Source of the DNA: Lumbricus terrestris
Taxonomy: Eukaryota > Annelida > Clitellata > Crassiclitellata > Lumbricidae
Assembly: GCA_949752735.1 (NCBI GenBank)
Contig: OX457047.1
Span: 7,415,344 to 7,479,343, forward strand
Length of the DNA stretch: 64,000 nucleotides
Reading direction: 5' to 3'
Below, piece by piece: positions 50,394-60,240 of the stretch (within the stretch, counting starts at the first letter, position 1; the number at the start of each line of letters is the position of its first letter). The notes beneath the pieces are model-generated. The model worked only from the letters and a program-made list of their open reading frames with translations. It was not told the DNA's origin and ran no database searches. Both the position numbers and the translations under genes were made by a program.

Positions 50394-52800
50394 TCTCAAC
50401 TTGTTCTTAATCCTCCTTCTTCCCTTGATGACCTTCTTTCTTGCTACAATTCGACTCTTTCCAACCTCCTTGACATTCACGCACCACTGATCACCAAACC
50501 CAGCTCACATGCCGTCAACCCTTGGTTCACCTCCTACCTCCAAGCTTTTAAAACCTTCCGTAGGCGACTTCAGCATATCTACAAGGGCGCCACTGACTCT
50601 CTATCCAGAGAAAAAGCCCTTTCCAACCTCAAATCAGCCACATACAGATATCACAAACTTATTGCTACTACCAAAAAGAAATATTACTCCACACTTATTC
50701 ACTCCAGCTCCTCCAACCCTCGACATCTCTGGAGAGCTGTCAACTCGATATCTCTTCTTCATCGCAAATCGTCCTCCCCACTGCCAAGCTCCATTCCATC
50801 CCCCTCTATGGCCGATACATTCTGTTCATTCTTCTCTGACAAAATCTCCTCCCTTCGCTTCACATTGCAGTCTCTTCTTGATTCACAATCCTCCAACACT
50901 GATCCACCTCCATTTTCAAACCCTACTCCTCCTGTCTCTCAGTCATCCCTTCCAATACTCCATCCCGCCTCTGAAGCTGAAGTGTCACTCCTGCTAAATT
51001 CTCTTCCTAACAAACAGTGTGAATTAGATCCTATCCCAACTGCTCTCCTAAAAGACTGCGCCTCCGTCCTCATTCCTATAATCACTAAAATTATCAATCT
51101 TTCACTTTCCACTGGCAACTTTCCAATGGCCTTCAAGCAATCTCTCGTCACTCCTCTTCTGAAAAAGCCAAATCTTGACAAGGAAAACCTATCAAATTAC
51201 CGACCCATCTCCAACCTTTCTTTTCTATCTAAGTTAACCGAACGAATTGTCCTTTCCCGGCTAAACGATTACCTCGCTTCTAACTCACTCCTCAACCCCC
51301 ACCAATCCGGCTTCACCAAACACCACTCTACAGAAACTCTACTCGTCTCTCTGTATAATAAACTGGTTTCTGCCGTCAGTCATCAGCAAGTCTCCTGCCT
51401 CTGCCTCCTTGACATCTCCGCTGCATTCGACACCATCGATCACAATCTCCTTCTAAATCGACTTTCTTCTTCTTTTGGCGTCTCTGGCACCGCTCTACTC
51501 TGGTTCCAGTCCTATTTGTCTTCCAGGTCCTTCTCCGTCAAAGCCTCCAGTCACTGTTCACAACCCCTTCCACTATCTTGTGGCGTTCCTCAAGGCTCCG
51601 TCCTGGGTCCGTTGCTCTTCATCCTCTACACCACTCCTTTAAGTCATCTAATAAAATCCTCGTCTGTTGACCACCATCTCTACGCAGACGACACCCAACT
51701 CTTTATATCCTTCTCCCCAGGCTCTTTCTCCACCGCCATTGCTCAACTTCTCAATGTGGTCAATCTGATCTCTCAATGGATGTCCTCAAACCTCCCCTGC
51801 CTCAACCCATCAAAAACAGAGTTCATTATTCTTGGCCTTCCTGACCAAATCAAGAAAATCCCTGACCCTTCAATACACCTATCGACTAACTCTTCAACTC
51901 TCACCTTTACTTCCGATGCTCCTGTTCGCAATCTTGGTGTAATGTTTGACTCGCATCTCTCCTTCTCTAACCACATCTCTAGCCTATCGCGCTCCTGTTT
52001 CATGCACATCCGGGAGCTCCGACGCATCCAACCCATGCTTGATTTCAAAACCGCTTCCACAATTGCTACGTCCATCGTCCACTCAAAGCTTGACTACTGC
52101 AACTCCCTGTTCTTAAACCTTGATTCCGCACAACTTAAGCGCCTCCAACTCATTCAAAATTCTCTAGCTAGAGCCGTCACCAGAACACCCAGACATCATC
52201 ACATCACCCCTGTCCTCAAGTCTCTTCACTGGCTGAAAATCCCAGAGCGAATCCACTTCAAAGTTATCTCCTTAACTTACAACTCTTTACAATGCTCCCA
52301 ACCATAGGCGCAACCACCCTATGGAACCCACGGGACGCGTCCCCCAACTTTTGAGTGGTCCCCTAGCTTTATTATTATGGCCCCCAACTTTTAGGACGTG
52401 ATTCATTATGGTCCCCCCAACTTTTAGGACGTGATTGCGCCTATGCTCCCAACCCAGTTATCTTCGCGAACTCTTCACCATACAGCCTACCCGTTCTACC
52501 CGATCATCCGCCTGCCTTACACTTTCTCGACCCCCGGTCACAAGTCATCTCAAGTTCTCCAACCGAGCCATATCCATCTCAGCACCACGCCTTTGGAATG
52601 ATCTGCCTCCTGAATTCCGATCCTTTTCAGTCCCTTCATCATCATTTCTAATCACACACCACAACCTTCCTCAGGCTCCTCTATCCATCACACCTCGGGC
52701 TTTTCATTCGAAACTTAAGACACTCCTTTTCACGATCTCTTACCCTATCTCAACTGATCCTCCACCCTCCAATTCCCGGCCCAGACGACACCCACCTTAG
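50394..52800 (+). pseudogene. LINE reverse transcriptase and C-terminal domain, split by a MITE
   Basis: An open frame from 50394 to 52307 includes YKGATDSLSREKALSNLK, LVTPLLKKPNLDKENLSNYR (RT block 1), LSKLTERIVLSRLNDYL, HQSGFTKHHSTETLL, CLLDISAAFDTIDHNLLLNR (first catalytic Asp), GVPQGSVLGPLLFILY, and HHLYADDTQLFISF (YADD catalytic box). The C-terminal block has SIVHSKLDYCNSLFLNLDS and LHWLKIPERIHFKVI. It is broken by the 143-bp element at 52303-52445. After removal of the insert plus one target duplication, the frame continues SYLRELFTIQPTRSTRS to a TAG at 52798-52800. This YADD type is typical of the CR1/L2/Rex1 group. Confidence 0.9.
52303..52445. mobile_element. 143-bp hAT-like MITE inside the LINE
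   Basis: Ends CATAGGCGCAA and the complement of TTGCGCCTATG, with the perfect 8-bp duplication CTCCCAAC (52295-52302 and 52446-52453). The interior has two CCCCCAACTTTTAGGACGTG direct repeats. Confidence 0.93.
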
Positions 52801-53239
52801 TAGCTGTTCCACCCCTCTGATCCTATGGTAACTCGACCCGGACCACCACGGACTACTCTAACGGACAACCCTTCTAACACAACGCATTTGATCCTGATCC
52901 TATGGTAACTCGACCCGGACCACCACGGACTATTCTCACGGACAACCCTTCTAACGCAACGCAGCGCTCGTGAATAAGCTGGTGCTCCGCGCTTGGCTTT
53001 CGAGTGGCGCTTTAGAAATTTCGAGTTTACGATTACGATTACGATTACCAGAAAGGATGGCAGAGCGAACTGATGGGGGAAGCCGATCAATTCCATAGGG
53101 AGGGACCGATGCAGGCAAATGATCTGGATTGAGCCATGGCGGTCCTGACTCGAGGGACAAAGAGGTCAAGGCACAGAATAAATAACTCTTTTGACATGTA
53201 AAACTGTAAATGAAAATGGATTTTTTTTAAAATGAGATT

Positions 53240-53270
53240 TCGATCTGACGACCTTTTTAAAGTCATCTGG
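53240..53270. repeat. Stand-alone copy of the shared hairpin module
   Basis: CTGACGACCTTTTTAAAGTC followed by GTTGAAAATCG; no terminal repeats found nearby, so probably a decayed element. G-rich debris follows up to about 53400. Confidence 0.55.
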
Positions 53271-53401
53271 TTGAAAATCGTGGAAATATTTCAGTTTTGC
53301 ATGTGAGAAACCCGGGTGTCCTTTTTATGGGGGCATAGCCCCGGGTTGCCTTCCATAGGGGGGCTTAGTCTCCATAGCCCCCCCTAGCGCCGACACTGTC
53401 T

Positions 53402-53547
53402 AAAACCCTACTTTAGCTGCCACCTAGGGAATGACGGAAAAGCTAAACCATATAATTATAGACACTACGGGATTCAAACCGCATAATTATTGTAAGCTCT
53501 TCAAGCCATCGTGTAATCCATTATTCTAACCGTCACCCTCAACCTTG
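53402..53547 (-). mobile_element. SINE family B-like fragment
   Basis: CTTTAGCTGCCACCTAGGGA, CGGGATTCAAACCGC and TTATTCTAACCGTCACCCT mirror the 5' and middle parts of the copy at 1975-2276. Confidence 0.6.
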
Positions 53548-53919
53548 CCACTAGCTCTCTTATGTCATCGGTGACTAAATGAAGGTTATTATTATTATCG
53601 ATCACTTGGACAATGACAATTAGGCCTAAGACTTTTCGGACATGATTGCATTGCAGCCAAATTTTCATCCCACATCGGCACAGCTGGGTTTGAACGTATT
53701 GGGCGACGCATCTTCACCATGATAACGATTCGTCTTTCACTGTCTGCTATGTAATACGTAGGCCTATCTACTATTTCGATATAGCCTAACGAAGATGAAT
53801 AGTAGCAGCTTACGTTTCACTGAGGCTCAACTTTACTCCTTTTATCCGCTTGAAAACCAAAATGCGGATAGCAATATTGATAACTTAGAGAATATTCTTA
53901 TATTCTTATCTTATAATCT

Positions 53920-55312
53920 TATCAAAACTCATAAAAAGAGCTAAACGCCTAGGATACTTAGAGCAAACTTTTCCTACTGTCTCCGAACTAGCATGGGCGC
54001 CCGCAGAAATTTTTGCAGGGGGGGGCAAAATTTTAAGATGGTCACGGTTAAATTTCTTAGTCGCAAGAGCTTAAAAATTGCAACGCTGGAAAGTGAGAAC
54101 ACGCGTATTTTTCAAAGAGGTTTCTTAATGCCTGTTTTTCAGTTTCAATTTGTGTAGGTCTATCATTTTCAATATGAATAGTTTTCTTAGTGCGAAGAAC
54201 TTTATTAAAAACCAAAAGTAGAATGTTAAAATGTAGGTTTTTGAAGGGGCGCTATATAATGAATGAATGAATAAATTAACGAAAAACAGGTATCAGTTTT
54301 AAATGAGCAAGTGCTCCATCAAGTTACTTCTATATTTTAATCGTAATTTCTAAACTTCTAAAGTGCCACTTGAAAGTCAATTGTAAGGCGCCATCTTATT
54401 CAGAAGCGCTGCATCGAGTCAGTAGGCTGTTCAAAGGTTAGTCAAGTAAGAGGTCTGAGTCCGGTAGCCAGTGGGTCAGATGTTAATGCAGGTGTGGTTT
54501 AGGAAGGTAGAGAATCCCGAGGATCAGAAGAATGGGGTATCGACTCTTTTGAACAGAGGAGACGTTGGTTTTGGGAGAAAATCTCGAGGCATGATAACCA
54601 GAGCCAATTATCCAAGCTTATCTACAGCTTTACCTACCTAAATTCTGTACTGGTAACATGCAAAATGGACAAAATGCAGCCTGACTTAAAGAAGACTTGA
54701 TTCCATAACGCTGGTGAATATGTAGATCTCTCTGACTTAATTTCAATGAGCTGTTGATCAATTTCAAAATTTTACATTCGTGTAATTTATCGATAATTAA
54801 TTTTTGTGCATTTGTGAAAAATTGCATTAGCCTACAGCTAGATTCCAGATAAGTAGGCCATAATCGATAGGAATGCTATTTGAACGGGCACCCGCAGGAG
54901 GGCTAAAAGTCATTGTTACCGTTTTCAGCAAGAGCTTGACAAAATACAAGGCAGAAAATGAAGAGCTTTTTTTATTTCTAGAGAGATTGAAGTATAGAAC
55001 TATACTTCAATTTCTGACTTTCACTGAAGCGTATTATTCGTAACATTAGTATTTCAATGGGAAGAAATTTCTTAAACCCCAAAAGTAGTAGTTAGAAAAA
55101 TATGTTTCAATTTTCCAGGGGGGGGCAAGTGCCCCCCCTTGCCCCTATGTGCGGGCGCCCATGCGAACTAGCCAACTCAGCTGATGCAAAACTCCTTTTC
55201 TCCATTACACACAACCCCAAACATGTTCTGTATACCAACTCCTACCTCCTCTCCGACCCCCATCCTCTCACCAACTTAGACCTAGAGCTCACAACCATAC
55301 TCTCCCATTAAA
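53920..55312 (+). pseudogene. LINE C-terminal fragment split by the 1,172-bp element
   Basis: Before the insert the frame reads LIKRAKRLGYLEQTFPTVSE; after it, LANSADAKLLFSITHNPKHV then LYTNSYLLSDPHP to a TAA at 55310-55312. Removing the insert plus one duplication gives one uninterrupted frame. The KLLFSI..NPKHVL block resembles the C-terminal end of LINE-type proteins (compare NVNHVLRNLFPP at 46.9 kb). Confidence 0.65.
53992..55163. mobile_element. 1,172-bp hAT-like element
   Basis: Ends CATGGGCGCCCGCAGA and the complement of TGTGCGGGCGCCCATG, with the perfect 8-bp duplication CGAACTAG (53984-53991 and 55164-55171). G-tract GCAGGGGGGGGC and CCCCCCTTGCCCC lie inside each end. The interior includes a fragment of the local LINE 3' UTR (about 54335-54430) and no transposase. 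Confidence 0.9.
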
Positions 55313-56220
55313 GGACAATTCTCAATTTATCCCACGATCGCTATATAAAAATATTTACTAGCTAACTTTAAGACTAATTATCGAACTTTGAACTCTAATT
55401 ATTCATTATCACTCATGTTAGCATTTCTGCGTTATTGTCAGATTGTCTTTTTCTCATTAAAACGAATATATATATATATATATATATCATTAGCAATAAT
55501 AATTTCATTTTAGACACCTGTAATCGAATTTCCAGTAATGCTATAAATTTGATATTTCGGCAACTGTAAATAGGCCTAGTATAATAGATCTTCGACACGA
55601 TGTCATACGAGAAACCCAATAAGGCGTAGTTAGTTTAACAGATCAAAATCGGATCATAACCATATTCCTTGTTAAGTTGCTGGTCTCTATTGCAGTCAAT
55701 TTATACGATTTGTGATTACAACACTATAACAACATTCTCGAAATGCATCTTAGCCAGTCTTTACACGCCCTGCGATTTTGCCATTGACTGAGCGTATTTC
55801 AATAAAGAAACTGTTGCCTACGACTTAACTTTTCTAGATGCTGAAGAAATCCTATGCTTACGTACGATTACTTAGCAGACTAACTTGGTCCATAGTTCTT
55901 CTCATGGCACCGCGGTAGGTCTGCACATCAGGCAAAGCATCTTTTTCATTCGTCTTTCATCATTGTCAGTGTACCGTAGTCTATCGATCTGCCTCACCAC
56001 AAGCCATCTTCAAAGATCGCGAGTCAGTTTTGTTGGACAATTACGGTTAATTTCTTCCGTCGTCTTTTCCATCTGCTGCATTTCGCTTATTGAGGACAAT
56101 AGGTGATCTCATCGTCATTTCGAATTGAAGGACTTATTTAACCAAACAGGTTTGCAAAATTTGGCTTTTGTCTGGGAAACGGTAAAGCGCATCGCTTTGC
56201 GGGTCAAGGAAAATTAAACA
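55313..56220. other. Intergenic stretch, unassigned
   Basis: AT-rich; a short TA run at about 55468-55488. Nothing recognisable. Confidence 0.45.
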
Positions 56221-56223
56221 AGA

Positions 56224-56640
56224 TTGATGCTAACGGCTCTTCTTCCTCTTGTTATTGTTCTTGTCCTTCTTATTCTTCTTCTCGCTCTTCTTGTTCTTCT
56301 TGTTCTCCTTGTTCTTATTCTTTTTCTTTTTGTTCTTCTTCTTCTTCCACTTCTTCTACTTCTTCCTCTTCCTCCTCCTCCTCCTCCTCCTCCTCCTCCT
56401 CCTCCTCCTCCTCCTCCTCTTCCTCTTCCTCTTCCTCTTCCTCTTCCTCTTCCTCTTCCTCTTCCTCTTCCTCTTCCTCTTCCTCTTCCTCTTCCTCTTC
56501 CTCTTCCTCTTCCTCTTCCTCTTCCTCTTCCTCTTCTTCTTCTTCCTCCTCTTCCTCTTCTTCTACTTCTTCCTCTTCTTCCTCTTCTTCCTCCTCCTCC
56601 ACCGCCTCCTCCTCCTCCTCGTCTTCCTCTTCCTCTTCCT
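56224..56640. repeat. TTC/TCC/TTCCTC pyrimidine tract
   Basis: CTT-rich start, a TCC run, about 20 TTCCTC hexamers (56418-56536), then mixed units. It continues after the hAT-like insert at 56929-56970. Poly-Leu/Pro/Phe and poly-Glu frames are artefacts. H-DNA-forming potential. Confidence 0.95.
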
Positions 56641-56928
56641 CATAGGCGGAGACCTGGGCCGAGAATTGGGGGAGACGGAAAATTTCTGACGACCGGCGAA
56701 ATCTATTTATTTTCGCCGCCAAAAAGTTGATGACTTTTTTCTCTTTTAGTCATCCGCCCAAATCTCGACGAAAGTTTCTATTTTCGCCGCCAAAACAGTT
56801 GATGACTTTTTTTTTAGTCTTGACGCCCAACGATTCCATGGGGGGGGGGGACAAATGCATGGGCCTTCCCTCCAACACTTTTATTGGGGGGGACCGTCCC
56901 CCTGTCTCCCCCTTGGTCTCCGCCCATG
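56641..56928. mobile_element. 288-bp hAT-like MITE inside the pyrimidine tract
   Basis: Ends CATAGGCGGAGACC and the complement of GGTCTCCGCCCATG, flanked by CTCTTCCT on both sides (the tract itself is repetitive, so the duplication is less informative). Two shared modules (GTTGATGACTTTTTTCTC near 56727; AGTTGATGACTTTTTTTTTA near 56799), each beside TTTTCGCCGCCAAAA. Confidence 0.85.
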
Positions 56929-57184
56929 CTCTTCCTCTTCCTCTTCCTCTTCCTCTTCCTCTTCCTCTTCTTCTGTTGTGGTTCTTTGCCTTTTTAGGCG
57001 GTTTCATACATCCAATATGGCGTCATTCGTAAAGTCGTTGCGATATCCGGCTCTCTTCTTCAACTTGCTGTAGCCCTACTTCATTATTCAGTTCAATAAC
57101 ATCATCCTTCTTCTGTTTATCCACCATTCTTTCCTCAATAATGGTTCTTAGGAGAGAGTCTCCCTCATGCATGATGTGCTCCGA

Positions 57185-58031
57185 GGGGCCGTCCATAAAG
57201 TACGTCACGCTATTTTTGACCATTTTAACCCCCCCCCTCCCCCCGTCACAAACTGTCACAAATCCCCCCCCTAAAGTACGTCACACTTTCGAACAAATTT
57301 TTTGACCTAACCTTCTAAACCCTAGGGAACTATCCCTAATCCCTCTGATACTGACGTGTGTCCCTATAAACGCTTTGATAGTGACGGGAAATCAACTTTT
57401 ATCCCGGGCTTTAGACACGCTGGCCGGGCCGGGTCGGATTTTAGGTACTAAGAACCGCTAGTGGATATTAAAGTAAAAATTAAAGCGTGGTGTAATTTTG
57501 TTTTAATATACGATGACAAATGAAAGTGGGTAGGCCTATTTGTTAGATAATACAATGGCTTTGTATCCTATATTTTAAAGAATGACGTAATGTAATTGTT
57601 TGTAAGTTCATGATAATAATGATTAAATTATATAAATATTACCTCTGAATCCTCAAAATTTTGTATTATAATAATTACTCTTATATCATTATATGTAAAA
57701 ATTAAATTCCGAATTTACATAAAACAAGGCTTCGCAATAGCATTATTAGGCCTACTAGCGCTCCTAGCGAGAGGAATCGTGAACAACACATTCAGGAGAT
57801 ACGCATTTCAAGCTATTTTGACATAAAACTAATTCAAATGTTTCACAAAATTTCTGAAAATTATTTTTAAAGCTATTAAATTCTACTAAAAATAAAAAAT
57901 AAATTACAAATAAAATTTAAAAAATAAATGTGTGACGTCACACATGACCTGACCCCTCCCTCTGTCACAAACTGTCACACTTTCTTGCACTCCCTAGCCC
58001 ATGGAGCGTGACGTACTTTATGGACGGCCCC
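57185..58031. mobile_element. 847-bp element with GGGGCCGTCCATAAAGTACG ends
   Basis: Terminal inverted repeats of about 26 bp, GGGGCCGTCCATAAAGTACG on the left and the complement of CGTACTTTATGGACGGCCCC on the right, extended inward by TCACGC. No clear target duplication. Interior AT-rich without a transposase. The GGCCGTCCATAAA end type is common in invertebrate MITEs, but I cannot assign a superfamily. Confidence 0.88.
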
Positions 58032-58078
58032 CAACCAGATTTTCTGTCTGCTTGTGATGATTCCTATCTTCTTTCGTC

Positions 58079-59942
58079 CAAGGGCGGATCCAGGAATTTT
58101 CGAAGGGGGGCCAAAAAAATTTTGGGCTGGGGTCGGAAATTTTTTCGTTGATCTTTCGCCGAAAAATCTGATGAACTTTTTTAGTCGTTTTTGGGCGAAA
58201 CCAGAGCCCCCACCTCTGGGGGAATTGAGGTTTTCGGAGGGGTAGATAATTGACCGTCTGAAGACAATCATGAGGCACGCAGCGCCGAGAGTGGTAGGGG
58301 AGGGGTGTGGGGAGGGGATATGCCCCTCCCCACCAGAAACTTTTTGAATTTTCACATTGCAATGGTAGCATTTTAAGCTGTTATCTTAACAAATTAGCTG
58401 TACTTTTCAGTGCTTGTAAGAGTGCCATAAGGTCTCAATAAATATAGACTTTACTTAAAAACTTCTTTCCCAAAAACTAGATGTTCTTTTTTAAGTAATC
58501 CGCCGGAAATCTTCAAAAAGGGTGTTCAATTTTCCTTCCCAAAACACTGATGAAATTTTTTGGTCATCCGTGCGAAATCTTAAAAAAGGTGTTTAATTTT
58601 TCGTCTAAAAAGAGTGATGACTTTTTATTCATCCATGCGAAATTTTCAAAAAAGGTGTTTAATTTCGCATCCCAAAAAACTGATGACTTGTTGTAGTCAT
58701 CCCTGCGAAATCTTAAAAAAGGTGTTGAATTTTTCGTCTAAAAAGAGTGATGACTTTTTAGTCTCCCGTGCGAAATTTTCAAAAAAAGGTGTTCAATTTA
58801 GAATTAAAAAAACTCATGACTTTTTGTAGTCATTCGTGCGAAATCTTAAAAAAGGTGTTTAATTTTTCGTCTAAAAAGAGTGATGACTTTTTAGTCTTCC
58901 ATGCGAAATTTTCAAAAAAGGTGTTTAATTTCGCATCCCAAAAAACTAATGACTTGTTGTAGTCATCCCTGGGAAATCTTAAAAAAGGTGTTGAATTTTT
59001 CGTCTAAAAGGAGTGATGACTTTTTAGTCTCCCGTGCGAAATTTTCAAAAAAAGGTGTTCAATTTAGAATTAAAAAAACTCATGACTTTTTGTAGTCATC
59101 CGTGCGAAATCTTAAAAAAGGTGTGTAATTTTTCGTCTAAAAAGAGTGATGACTTTTTAGTCTTCCGTGCGAAATTTTCAAAAAAGGTGTTCAATTTGGC
59201 ATCCCAAAAAACTGATGACTTTTTGTAGTCATCCTTGCGAAATCTTAAAAAAGGTGTTAAATTTTTCGCCTAAAAAGAGCGATGACTTTTTAGTCTTCCG
59301 TGCGAAATTTTCAAAAAAAGGTGTTCAATTTAGCATCCCAAAAACTGATGACTTTTTAAGACTAAAATAAATAAAATACTTCCCACTACTGAATGAAATA
59401 TAGTAAGATATAAATAAAAACAAGGAGTAAACATGTGTTATCATTCACCGCATTTTCTTGCACATATAGACTAAACTCAAAACTTAACTTGTTTCGCCCT
59501 GAAATTTTTTTGGCATCTGCAAAAAATAAATTACATCCCAAACACTGTTGTTAGTGTTAAATTAATTTGTAATTAATAGTTAGTTGTACTTAGTTATAAT
59601 TGTGTTTATTGGTGTTAATGTTTTTACAATTTACTACGAATATAATTATACACGAATAACATACATTCCATGCCATAAATCATAGTTGGATACTGTTGAA
59701 AGATTGTTTCATTTCGATGCTTTATATTAAGACAATGCAATTGCGTGAGAGACTTAGATTAGATTTTAATTACATTTATACATTATTTTTATTATAGATT
59801 TTAATTACATTTATACATTAATTCTCCTGTGCATGACTGACACCCTGAAATTTTTTTTGGGCCACCATGGATGGGGGGGCCACGTCCCATGGTGATTTGA
59901 AATGGGGGCCATGGCCGGATTGGCCCCCTGGATCCGCCCTTG
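58079..59942. mobile_element. 1,864-bp hAT-like element with internal satellite
   Basis: Ends CAAGGGCGGATCCAGG and the complement of CCTGGATCCGCCCTTG, with the perfect 8-bp duplication CTTTCGTC (58071-58078 and 59943-59950). Most of the left-centre is the array at 58480-59365. No transposase. Same TIR family as 12893-13222 and 62590-62881. Confidence 0.93.
58480..59365. repeat. 133-bp-period tandem array built from the hairpin module
   Basis: About 14 subunits of 66-67 bp alternating in two versions, giving a 133-bp period (equivalent positions 58768, 58901, 59034, 59167). Each subunit has TGATGACTTTTT.AGTC, CGTGCGAAATTTTCAAAAAA or CGAAATCTTAAAAAAGG, and GGTGTTCAATTT. The recurring ~65-codon open frames follow the period and are artefacts. 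Confidence 0.93.
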
Positions 59943-60240
59943 CTTTCGTCCACCAGTTGCAGTCCTACCTCTTTTCATTTTGTTCTGTGCTCCGTCCGGC
60001 TGATTCTTTCCATACACCTCAAACGCTTCCAATCTGTTGGTATCTTCTTTTCTTGTGTATGGTTCAGGTTTCGGCTGCGTAGTTAGAGTAGGCCTAGTAC
60101 CATACTACATAGCATTGTCTAGATAATTCGCTTTTTCAAATGTTCATTCAACTTTCCTCTCACTAATTCCTTTTTTTTATCGAAGGCTTCTTTTCCCATA
60201 GCTAAGCTTATTCTTCTCTTTATTTCTACACTGGAATCAG

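Larger units (their letters stand above)
49801..53048 (+). mobile_element. CR1/L2-type LINE, nearly complete, 5'-truncated
   Basis: Codes in order for an AP-endonuclease domain, a reverse transcriptase and a C-terminal domain, followed by a 3' UTR. The 3' UTR (52801-53048) has a ~77-bp unit with ACTCGACCCGGACCACCACG in two tandem copies, and ends in a TTTACGATTACGATTAC hexamer run. Neighbouring family members share the 3' UTR. One frameshift between endonuclease and RT plus a 143-bp MITE insertion disable it. Confidence 0.9.
57060..60240 (-). mobile_element. LINE fragment (RNWIGH type) interrupted by two DNA transposons
   Basis: Host pieces at 57060-57184, 58032-58078 and 59943-60240 are collinear on the minus strand. 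They carry remnants of IKRRISLAMGKEAFDKK, then ITSRQKIWLG, then EHIMHEGDSLLRTIIEERMV. Joining the last two across the 57185-58031 insert restores the RQKIWLG-HIM-DSLLRTI block known in this LINE type. Same LINE family as 19.3-20.0 kb. Confidence 0.75.

Noticed and set aside
56224..56730. Poly-Leu/Pro/Phe and poly-Glu frames
   Set aside because: Pyrimidine-tract artefacts; the ends of the frames lie in a hAT-like MITE.
58614..59370. Five similar ~65-codon frames beginning MRNFQK
   Set aside because: They repeat at 133-bp intervals because of the satellite array inside a non-coding transposon.
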